From NCBI GenBank assembly GCA_963725645.1, contig CAVRZD010000002.1, positions 930,001 through 994,000 on the forward strand: a stretch of DNA of 64,000 nucleotides, written 5' to 3'. This document shows, in pieces, positions 53,793 through 64,000 of the stretch. The notes under the pieces are model-generated. The model was not told where the DNA came from. It made no database searches and was given only the letters and a program-made list of their open reading frames with translations. How positions within the stretch are numbered: position 1 is the stretch's first letter; the number at the start of each line of letters is the position of its first letter. Position numbers and translations under genes: made by a program. The DNA is from JALYZC01 sp963725645. GTDB lineage: Bacteria > Actinomycetota > Thermoleophilia > Solirubrobacterales > Solirubrobacteraceae.

Positions 53793-53818
53793 CCGACCCC
53801 GCCGCGCGGCGGGGTCGG
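53793..53818 (+). terminator. Terminator hairpin after the lipoprotein gene
   Basis: A perfect 11-bp GC stem (CCGACCCCGCC/GGCGGGGTCGG) with a GCGC loop lies 26 bases after the lipoprotein stop. No T-run follows, common in very GC-rich genomes. Confidence 0.6.
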
Positions 53819-53842
53819 CCGCGTGTGTAATGGTGCGAACGC

Positions 53843-54979
53843 ATGAGCACCACGGCGCCCTCGCCGCCGGGACTCGGCCGCTACCTCCGCAGCGGTCAGG
53901 GCTGGCCCTACCTGCTGACGCCGTTCATCCCGATCGCGGTGGTCCTCGAGGTGGCCGGCGCGCCGCCCGCATCGGTGTTCTTCGCGTCGGCGGCCGGCGT
54001 CATCCCCACGGCCGCCCTGATGGGCCGCGCGACCGAGGAGCTCGCCGACCGCTCCGGCCCCGGGATCGGCGGGCTGCTCAACGTCACCTTCGGGAACGCG
54101 CCCGAGCTGATCATCGCGCTGTTCGCGCTCGGCCAGGGCCTGCACGAGGTGGTCAAGGCCTCGCTGATCGGCTCGATCCTCGGCAACACCCTGCTCGTGC
54201 TCGGCGCGTCGATGCTGGTCGGGGGCCTCAAGGTGAACCGCGGCGGTCGCCAGAAGTTCAACCGCACCGCGGCGAGCGCCCAGGCCTCGATGCTCCTGCT
54301 CGCGGCGGCCGCGATGGTCATGCCGGCGATCTTCGAGCTCGTGGACGGCCGGGGGCTGCCGTCGCCGGGCTCCGAGCACATCGTCTACGGCGCCACCGTG
54401 GAGCAGCTCTCGTTGGCCGTGGCGATCGTGCTGATCCTGTCCTACCTCGCCGGGCTGGTCTTCTCGCTGCGGACGCACCGCGACCTGTTCAACCCGGTCC
54501 AGGACCATGCCGAGGACCCCTGGTCGGTCCGGCGGTCCGTCGCGATGCTGGCCGTCGCGGGCGTGCTCGTGGGCGTGATGTCCGAGTTGCTCGTCGGTTC
54601 GATCTCGGACACGGCCAAGGACATCGGGCTCAGCGAGTTCTTCATCGGCGCTGTCGTGGTGGCGATCGTCGGCAACGCCGCCGAGCACTGGGTGGCGGTG
54701 GTGGTGGCGGCCAAGGACAAGATGGACCTGGCGGTCAACATCTCGATCGGCTCGAGCGCCCAGATCGCGCTGTTCGTCGCGCCGGTGCTCGTGCTCGTGT
54801 CGTTCGTGCTGGGGCCCAGCCCCATGCCGCTCGTCTTCAACGGGTTCGAGCTGGGGGCGATCCTGCTCGCGGTCATCATCGCCAACCAGGTCACCAACGA
54901 GGGCGAGTCGACCTGGTACGAGGGGCTGCAGCTGCTGGCGGTCTACCTCGTCATCGTGATCGCTTTCTTCGCCGCCTAG
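53843..54979 (+). CDS. Ca2+/H+ antiporter (CaCA/CAX family)
   Basis: The 378-aa membrane protein has eleven or so hydrophobic segments and the two ion-exchange repeats: NVTFGNAPELIIALFAL in the first half and IVGNAAEHWVAVVVAAKDKMD in the second, with the acidic residues that bind Ca2+. Membrane exchangers of this size export calcium using the proton gradient. The next gene starts five bases after its stop. Confidence 0.87.
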   Translation: MSTTAPSPPGLGRYLRSGQGWPYLLTPFIPIAVVLEVAGAPPASVFFASAAGVIPTAALMGRATEELADRSGPGIGGLLNVTFGNAPELIIALFALGQGLHEVVKASLIGSILGNTLLVLGASMLVGGLKVNRGGRQKFNRTAASAQASMLLLAAAAMVMPAIFELVDGRGLPSPGSEHIVYGATVEQLSLAVAIVLILSYLAGLVFSLRTHRDLFNPVQDHAEDPWSVRRSVAMLAVAGVLVGVMSELLVGSISDTAKDIGLSEFFIGAVVVAIVGNAAEHWVAVVVAAKDKMDLAVNISIGSSAQIALFVAPVLVLVSFVLGPSPMPLVFNGFELGAILLAVIIANQVTNEGESTWYEGLQLLAVYLVIVIAFFAA

Positions 54980-54984
54980 GCTCC

Positions 54985-55971
54985 GTGGCTGCGGTCGCCG
55001 TCGCCGAGGTCGCTCCCTGGGTCGGGCTCGCGGTGGTGATCATCGTCTGCCTGCTCGTCGACCTCTTCTTCTTCGCGCGCGGGCGCGAGCCCACCATCCG
55101 CGAGGGCGTCGCGTGGAGCATCGGCTGGCTCGTCCTGTCGCTGCTCGCCGCGCTCGTCGTGCTGGCCGTCGAGGACGTCGATGCCGCGGTCAACTACACG
55201 ACCGTGTACCTGATCGAGCGCTCGCTCTCGCTCGACAACCTGTTCGTGTTCCTGGTGCTGTTCGGCTACTTCGCCGTTCCCACGCCGTACCGCGCGAAGC
55301 TGCTGTTCTGGGGCATCGCGTTCGCGCTCGCGCTGCGCGGCCTGGCGATCCTCGGCGGGGTCGCGCTGATCGAGCAGTTCCACTTCGTGATCTACGTGCT
55401 CGGCGTGTTGCTCCTGCTCCTCGCCTGGAGGCTGCTCCGCGGCGTGGAGCAGAGCGTGCACCCCGACCGCAACCTGCTCGTTCGCGGCACGCGCCGGCTG
55501 GTGCCGGTGACGTCGGGATTTCGGAACGGGCGCTGGTTCGTCCGCGAGGACGGGCGCCGCCACGTCACGCCCTTGCTCGTCGCGCTCGTGGCGATCGTGA
55601 GCGCGGACATCGCCTTCGCGGTGGACTCGATCCCCGCGGCGTTTGCGATCACGCGCGAGCCGGTGATCATCTGGATGGGCAACGCCTTCGCCCTCCTCGG
55701 CCTGCGCGCGCTGTTCGTGCTCGTCGAGGGGCTGATGCGCCGCTTCCGCTACCTCGACGAGACGATCGCCGTGGTGCTCGGCCTGGTGGCGATCAAGCTG
55801 CTGACCGAGGACCTCTACCGGCTCGGGCCCCTCCCCAGCCTTGCCGTGATCGCGGTCGCCTTCGCGGCGGGAGCAGCTGCCTCCCTGGTCGCCGACCGGC
55901 GGGATCCCGACGCCGACGAGCGGCGGGCCGAACGCGAGCGACGCATCGATGCGTCGCACGCGGACCGCTAG
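54985..55971 (+). CDS. TerC/Alx-family membrane protein
   Basis: The 328-aa protein has about eight helices and the TerC marks: ERSLSLDNLFVFLVLFGYF, SADIAFAVDSIPA and the C-terminal YLDETIAVVLGLVAIK. TerC and Alx proteins are linked to manganese or other metal efflux and tellurite resistance. GTG start, five bases after the Ca2+/H+ antiporter, so the two are probably one operon for cation export. The long upstream reading in this frame is a shadow of the antiporter. Confidence 0.86.
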   Translation: MAAVAVAEVAPWVGLAVVIIVCLLVDLFFFARGREPTIREGVAWSIGWLVLSLLAALVVLAVEDVDAAVNYTTVYLIERSLSLDNLFVFLVLFGYFAVPTPYRAKLLFWGIAFALALRGLAILGGVALIEQFHFVIYVLGVLLLLLAWRLLRGVEQSVHPDRNLLVRGTRRLVPVTSGFRNGRWFVREDGRRHVTPLLVALVAIVSADIAFAVDSIPAAFAITREPVIIWMGNAFALLGLRALFVLVEGLMRRFRYLDETIAVVLGLVAIKLLTEDLYRLGPLPSLAVIAVAFAAGAAASLVADRRDPDADERRAERERRIDASHADR

Positions 55972-56288
55972 TCCTCTCGGCCGACCTCCTGGTCGTCTTC
56001 CTCGAGCTCGTCGTCGGGCTCGTCGCCGTTGTCGGTGATCGACTCGGCTCCACCGGGGTGGTAGTGGACCTGGAAGCGCTCGAGCATCTCGTCGCGCCGG
56101 TTCTCGTCCACCGGCGCGTCGTCGGAGATCAGAACCCACTCCGCGCCCTCGAACTCCTCCATGTTGAAGACCTCGGCGCCCATCTCCGGAGAGTCGTCGA
56201 CGACGATCAGCACCTCGGTCTGGGGGTTGAAGTAGGTCCCCGGGCGGACGAGGAGGTCGTCGAGCTCGAACTTGCGCGGGTCCGCCAT
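55968..56288 (-). CDS. Small acidic protein of unknown function
   Basis: The 106-aa product begins ADPRKFELDDLLVRPGTYFNPQTEVLIVVDDS (start quoted in outline) and ends in a strongly acidic tail (DDELEEDDQE). No domain known to me. It overlaps the TerC stop by four bases and is convergent to it. Its neat codon use and single clear start support a real gene. Confidence 0.6.
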   Translation of the reverse strand: MADPRKFELDDLLVRPGTYFNPQTEVLIVVDDSPEMGAEVFNMEEFEGAEWVLISDDAPVDENRRDEMLERFQVHYHPGGAESITDNGDEPDDELEEDDQEVGRED

Positions 56289-56297
56289 GGGCGCAGC

Positions 56298-56774
56298 CTA
56301 TCCGCTCAGCTCGCGCACTTGGCGCTCGACCTCGGCGTCGACGTCGAGCGGCTCCTTGCCGGCCCGCGCCCGCCGCTCGTTGCGCGCCACGACCAGCTGG
56401 CGGATCTCCGCGCGCAGGGCGGGGTCGATGTCGATCGCCGGCGCGGTCAGGCGCTGCAGCTCCGCCTCCACGTCGATCGGCTCCTGGCCGCGGCGCGCGC
56501 GGCGCTCGTTACGGGCGGCAAGGAGCTGGCGGATCTCCTCGTCCCGCTCGCCGGCGGCGAGCGCCGCGCTCGGCGGCGCGCCACCTCCGCCCGGTCGGCC
56601 GCGCCCGTCGTCGTCCTCGCGCAGCGACAGTCCGCCCCGCCCGATCTGCTCGTAGAGCTTGCCGGTGCCCAGGAACGTGAACACGGCCACGAGCGCGGCG
56701 CCGATCACCACGACGAGCAGGACGGTCCAGAACGCGTCCTGCACTGCCGTGGCGACGATCGCGGGCACGAACAC
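56298..56774 (-). CDS. Membrane-anchored protein with a duplicated helical motif
   Basis: The 158-aa product has one N-terminal helix (about residues 13-35) and two copies of a 30-residue motif, EIRQLLAARNERRARRG near 80 and EIRQLVVARNERRARAG near 123, each followed by EPIDVEAE or EPLDVDAE. The motif is SHOCT-like, a short oligomerisation unit. It is divergent from the RHH regulator, 105 bp away. Confidence 0.6.
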   Translation of the reverse strand: MFVPAIVATAVQDAFWTVLLVVVIGAALVAVFTFLGTGKLYEQIGRGGLSLREDDDGRGRPGGGGAPPSAALAAGERDEEIRQLLAARNERRARRGQEPIDVEAELQRLTAPAIDIDPALRAEIRQLVVARNERRARAGKEPLDVDAEVERQVRELSG

Positions 56775-56844
56775 GATTGTGCCTCATTGTCTCGGGCTGG
56801 AGGCGCCGGGCGGGGGCTTGACACCCTGTTGCGCCACCATGGCC

Positions 56845-56882
56845 TTGGAGTAATGCCATAATGATGCCATACTGGCACTATG
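56845..56882 (+). promoter_or_regulatory. Probable leaderless promoter and RHH operator
   Basis: TTGGAG (56845-56850), 17 bases, then CATACT (56868-56873) would start transcription at or near the A of the ATG at 56880, fitting the absence of any ribosome site. Between the hexamers lie ATGCCATA twice (spaced 11 bp) and the palindrome TGCCA-TAC-TGGCA. Such repeats suit the ribbon-helix-helix protein encoded here, suggesting autorepression. Confidence 0.42.
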
Positions 56883-57380
56883 AATCTGGCGCCGTACATC
56901 GAGAACCTCCGTCGCGAACTCGCCGTCGCCGCCGACGCCGGCGGCGAGGATGCCCGCGCGCTCGCCGAGCGCCTGACCGCTCCGCTCGAGTCGGCGATCC
57001 GGCTCATGTTGCTCGACGCGCTGTCGGACGCTGCGGACGAGATCACTCGCGAGCTCGCGCCCGGCTCGGTCGAGCTGCGCCTGCGCGCCGGTGAGCCGGA
57101 ATTCGTGCTGACGCCGGCGCCGGCCGACGAGACGGTCGAGCCCGCACCCGACACCCCGGTGCCCGCTCCGCCCGAGGCCGACGACGGCGCGACGGCGCGC
57201 ATCAACCTCCGCCTGCCCGAGCAGCTCAAGGCCCGCGTCGAGCAGGCTGCACGACGCGAGCGGCTGTCCGTCAACTCCTGGCTCGTTCGCGCCGCCGCCG
57301 CCGCGGCCGCGGAGGACGACCGCGGCCCACCGCAGCGCGGGGGCCGAATCGGACAGGCCTACACCGGCTGGGTGCGCTGA
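56880..57380 (+). CDS. Ribbon-helix-helix (CopG/HicB-type) regulator
   Basis: The 166-aa product has a helical N-terminal part, an acidic Pro-rich linker (about residues 80-105) and a C-terminal RHH motif (ARINLRLPEQLKARVEQAARRERLSVNSWLV in outline). The gene precedes a DUF4097-like protein and a DrrAB-type exporter in one direction, so it may control them. No toxin partner is visible, which argues against a TA antitoxin. Confidence 0.68.
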   Translation: MNLAPYIENLRRELAVAADAGGEDARALAERLTAPLESAIRLMLLDALSDAADEITRELAPGSVELRLRAGEPEFVLTPAPADETVEPAPDTPVPAPPEADDGATARINLRLPEQLKARVEQAARRERLSVNSWLVRAAAAAAAEDDRGPPQRGGRIGQAYTGWVR

Positions 57381-57442
57381 CCACCAGTCGGTCCGCTCCC
57401 GAACCAATGTCTTCGAACCCGACCCAGCAGGAGGGCACCTCA

Positions 57443-58323
57443 ATGCCGACCTTCGACACCCCCGAACCGATCTCGGCCACGATCGACCTCGCCGTCGGCG
57501 ACGTGCGGATCAGCGCCGGCGATCGCGGCGCCACGGTCGTCGAGATACACCCCACCGATCCGTCCAACGGGGAGGACCTCAAGGCCGCGGAGCTGACCCG
57601 CGTCGAGTACGCGAACGAGCAGCTGCTGGTCAAGGCGCCCAAGCTGCGCTCGTGGTTGAGCAGGAGCGGCGGCGGGTCGATCGACGTGACGATCGAGCTG
57701 CCCACCGGCTCTCATGTGCACGGCACCGGCCACGCCGCGGACTTCCACTGCGACGGTCGGCTCGGCGAGTGCCGAATCAAGACCGGCCTCGGTGACATCC
57801 GGCTTGATCAGGCCGACACGCTGAACCTGAGAAGCGGCACCGGCGACATCGGCATCGAGCGCGCGACCGGCCACGCCGAGGTCACGGCCGCGGGGGACGT
57901 GCGCCTGCGCGAGCTCGACAGCGGCGCGGTGATCAAGAACTCGAACGGCGACACGTGGGTCGGCGTGGCCAGCGGCGAACTGCGAATCAACGCTGCCAAC
58001 GGCAGCATCGCCGTCGACGAGGCGCACGGCAGCGTCGGCGCCAAGTCCGCCAACGGCGACGTCCGCGTGGGCGACGTCGTCCGCGGGTCGGTCGTGCTCG
58101 AGACCCGCGTCGGCGACCTCGAGGTCGGCATCCGGGAGGGCACCGCCGCCTGGCTCGACGTGAGCACCACCGCCGGCAGGGTGCACAACGCGCTCGAAGC
58201 CGCCGAAGCGGCCCAGCCGTCAGCCGAGACCGTCGAGGTGCGCGCTCGCTCGTCCGTCGGCGACATCGTGATCCGGCGTCCTGACGAGAGCTTGACCAAC
58301 ACCACGTCTGCAAGGAGGACCCC

Positions 58324-58327
<4 letters not shown>
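57443..58327 (+). CDS. DUF4097-like beta-helix protein
   Basis: The 294-aa protein consists of repeating beta strands with a periodic G-D-(I/V) pattern (LGDIRL, TGDIGIE, NGDTWVG, NGDVRVG, VGDLEVG), the mark of DUF4097/adhesin-like right-handed beta helices. No signal peptide. The ATG at 57443 has AGGAGGG at good distance and is preferred to 57407. Its stop overlaps the ABC ATPase start (ATGA). Role unknown; in similar operons it accompanies DrrAB exporters. Confidence 0.72.
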
Positions 58328-59267
<940 letters not shown>

Positions 59268-59271
<4 letters not shown>

Positions 59272-60059
59272 GCACCGGTTCGTACGCCGTGACGGACTCG
59301 GCAACGATGATGCGGCGGCGGCTTCGACACCTCCAGCGTTACCCGTCGATGACGCTGATGCTCGTGAGCCTGCCGATCATCCTCCTGCTGCTGTTCGTCT
59401 ACGTGTTCGGCGGCACGCTCGGCGCGGGACTCGGCGGCCTCTCCGGCGACCGTGCCCGATACGTCAACTACGTCGCTCCCGGGATCATCCTGATCACCGT
59501 GGCCGCCGCGGCCCAGGGTACGGCGATATCGGTCGCCACGGACATGACCGAAGGCATCGTCGCCCGGTTCCGCACCATGGCCATCGCCCGCGCCTCGGTC
59601 CTGACCGGGCACGTCCTCGGCAGCATGATCCAGACGATGCTCAGCATGGCGGTCGTCATCGGCGTCGCGCTGCTCATCGGATTCCGGCCCAGCGCAGGCC
59701 CGGTCGAGTGGGTCGGGGCGATCGGCGTCCTCGCGATGTTCACCCTCGCGGTCACCTGGCTGTCGGTGGCGCTCGGCATGGCGGCGAAGAGCGTCGAGAC
59801 CGCGAGCAGCACCCCCATGTTCCTGATGCTGCTCCCGTTCCTCGGCAGTGGATTCGTCCCCACCGACTCGATGCCGGCCGGCCTGCGCTGGTTCGCCGAG
59901 TACCAGCCCTACACGCCCGTCATGGAAACCCTGCGCGGATTGCTGATGGGCACCCCGGTCGGAAACAACGGCGTCCGCGCAGTCGCGTGGTGTGCCGGCA
60001 TCGCGCTGGTCGGGTACCTGTGGGCCAAGCGCCTGTTCAACCGCGACCCGACGCCATAG
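59268..60059 (+). CDS. DrrB-type ABC exporter permease
   Basis: The 263-aa membrane protein has six helices and the ABC-2 stretch GIVARFRTMAIARASVLTGHVLG and LPFLGSGFVPTDSMP. It pairs with the ATPase just upstream (overlap ATGA). Substrate unknown. A small membrane-protein gene starts 37 bases after it. Confidence 0.86.
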
Positions 60060-60095
60060 CCCCGCAGCCCGTCAGCGACACCTGCGGCGCCTAAG

Positions 60096-60245
60096 ATGGG
60101 CAGCGTGTGGCGCCGGTTCCGCCGGAAATCGCTGGCTCCGCGCCGGCCGGTGCTGTTCGAGGAGCAGTACGCGCTCGCGCTGCTGACCGCGATCGTCCTG
60201 ATCGGCTCGATCGTCGCCGTCGTCTTGGTGCTCTCACGTTCGTGA
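60096..60245 (+). CDS. Small single-helix membrane protein
   Basis: The 49-residue reading from the ATG at 60096 gives a basic start (WRRFRRKSLAPRRP) and one helix (LALLTAIVLIGSIVAVVLVL). The positive-inside pattern and clean stop suggest a real small protein, for example a transporter partner, after the DrrAB genes. Too short for firm support; a GTG at 60105 is a second start. Confidence 0.4.
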   Translation: MGSVWRRFRRKSLAPRRPVLFEEQYALALLTAIVLIGSIVAVVLVLSRS

Positions 60246-60336
60246 CGATGATGGGCGCTCTTTGTGGCGTTTGTTACGACGATCGGGTCAGATCGTGCTT
60301 GTCGGGCCCCGATCGCTCCGCTACGCTTGGGATAAG

Positions 60337-60352
60337 TTGACTGACCAGTCAA
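60337..60352. promoter_or_regulatory. TetR-type operator upstream of the acyl-CoA dehydrogenase
   Basis: TTGACTGACCAGTCAA is an exact inverted repeat (7-bp arms, 2-bp centre) of the kind bound by TetR-family fatty-acid regulators in actinobacteria and Thermus. It lies 62 bases before the gene's GTG, and the TTGACT arm may double as a -35 element. No TetR gene is in the window. Confidence 0.6.
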
Positions 60353-60413
60353 TCTGTTTGTTGGCGCGGGCCGTCCGACTCTTGCCCTCGCCCTTCAGAA
60401 GGAGACATCCACA

Positions 60414-61592
<1,179 letters not shown>

Positions 61593-61620
61593 CCTTGTAG
61601 CCAACAGGCGAGTGTTGAGG

Positions 61621-61644
61621 AGGGCCGCCCCCCGGGGCGGCCCT
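61621..61644 (+). terminator. Terminator hairpin after the acyl-CoA dehydrogenase
   Basis: AGGGCCGCCCC pairs perfectly with GGGGCGGCCCT over 11 bp with a CC loop, 29 bases after the stop. A weak T-rich stretch (CGTCGTTGTC) follows. Confidence 0.68.
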
Positions 61645-61678
61645 CGTCGTTGTCGCCCCCTCGCGATAATGCCCGGCG

Positions 61679-62131
61679 ATGGGGCGCGCGCGTGCCGCGA
61701 TCGAGGTTCCCGGGAGCGTCGAGGACGCCGAGGCGCTGTGGTACGACCTCCAGCGCTGGCCCTCGTTCATCGACGGCTTCGCCCGCGTGGTCCGCGCGGA
61801 GGGCTGGCCCGACGCCGGCGGCACCCTGGTGTGGGACTCGACGCCGGCGGGCCGGGGCCGCGTCGTCGAGCACGTGACCGCGCACGTCGTGGGCGAGGGG
61901 CAGACCGCCGAGGTCGAGGACCCCCGCGTGACCGGCACGCAGACTGTGGCCTTCGCGCCGCTCGAGGACGGCGTCGGGGTGACGCTGGCGCTGGACTACC
62001 GGCTCAAGCAGGGCGGCCCGCTGCGGGCGCTCGCCGACCTGTTCTTCATCGGGCGCGCCATGCGCGACTCGCTGCGGCGCACGCTCGTGCGCTTCGCCCG
62101 CGAGCTCGAGGCCGCCGCCGAGCTCCGCTAG
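61679..62131 (+). CDS. SRPBCC (START-like) family protein
   Basis: The 150-aa product matches the polyketide-cyclase/START fold: an opening strand with V-E-D-A-E-A-L-W helix, WPSFIDGFARV, GRVVEHVTAHV and the C-terminal helix (ALADLFFIGRAMRDSLRRTL in outline). The fold binds hydrophobic ligands; the ligand is unknown. It lies between two beta-oxidation genes. Confidence 0.72.
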   Translation: MGRARAAIEVPGSVEDAEALWYDLQRWPSFIDGFARVVRAEGWPDAGGTLVWDSTPAGRGRVVEHVTAHVVGEGQTAEVEDPRVTGTQTVAFAPLEDGVGVTLALDYRLKQGGPLRALADLFFIGRAMRDSLRRTLVRFARELEAAAELR

Positions 62132-62209
62132 GCCCCGGCCCGCCGCAGCGGCGATCGCGATAGCCTTCCGCGCCTTCGTCGCCTCGAGTCAAAGGATCCC
62201 GAGACACCC

Positions 62210-64000
<1,791 letters not shown>

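Overview
The window is high-GC DNA with short intergenic gaps, many GTG starts and long ATGA/GTGA-coupled operons. Its gene content (a complete mce operon, an actinobacterial-type IHF-like protein, a high-affinity group 1h-type [NiFe] hydrogenase, several acyl-CoA dehydrogenases) points to an actinobacterium. The style of several conserved hypotheticals suggests the Thermoleophilia/Solirubrobacterales branch; that lineage call is inference, since no rRNA gene is present.

Layout. 1-1.3 kb: a copy of a dispersed hairpin element, a small membrane protein and a lipoprotein. 1.4-17.7 kb: an mce lipid-transport operon (two YrbE permeases, an Mkl-type ATPase, six MCE proteins), followed by an MMPL/RND transporter with an inserted RDD domain, a membrane-anchored redoxin and a B3/B4-domain protein. 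17.8-23.7 kb: small conserved proteins, a VOC protein, an IHF-like protein, a divergent PLP acyltransferase/GNAT pair and an AlkA-type glycosylase. 23.7-26.3 kb: a ThiXYZ-type pyrimidine ABC importer under a TPP riboswitch. 26.3-44.0 kb: the hydrogenase locus. An orphan small subunit with two small proteins and a Crp/Fnr regulator lie on the minus strand; a 16-gene plus-strand operon carries hypC, a second hypC-like gene, hypDE, hhyS, hhyL, an Fe-S accessory protein, three uncharacterised proteins, the maturation protease, hypAB, a SIS protein, hypF and a nickel permease. 44.0-46.3 kb: a CoxE-like VWA protein and a MoxR ATPase. 46.5-56.8 kb: an acyl-CoA dehydrogenase, an EVE protein, an ArsA/GET3-like ATPase, a second hairpin element, a C5-epimerase-like protein, a lipoprotein, a Ca2+/H+ antiporter and a TerC protein. 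56.9-60.2 kb: an RHH regulator, a DUF4097-like protein and a DrrAB-type exporter. 60.3-64.0 kb: fatty-acid beta-oxidation genes behind a TetR-type operator, ending in a FadN-like gene that runs off the window.

The hydrogenase locus is the most coherent system. It holds everything visible for a cytoplasmically maturated, H2-scavenging enzyme: nickel import, CN/CO ligand synthesis, nickel insertion, C-terminal processing, catalytic dimer and a probable Fe-S electron-transfer partner. Two FNR-geometry palindromes sit between the regulator and hypC. The extra small subunit without a large subunit and the uncharacterised operon proteins are the best candidates for new biology.

Five genes are broken by single-base frameshifts (near 11.1, 23.1, 42.67 and 47.28 kb, and repeatedly at 62.6-63.5 kb). 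Nearly all are one extra G or C, which suggests sequence or assembly error rather than real gene decay.
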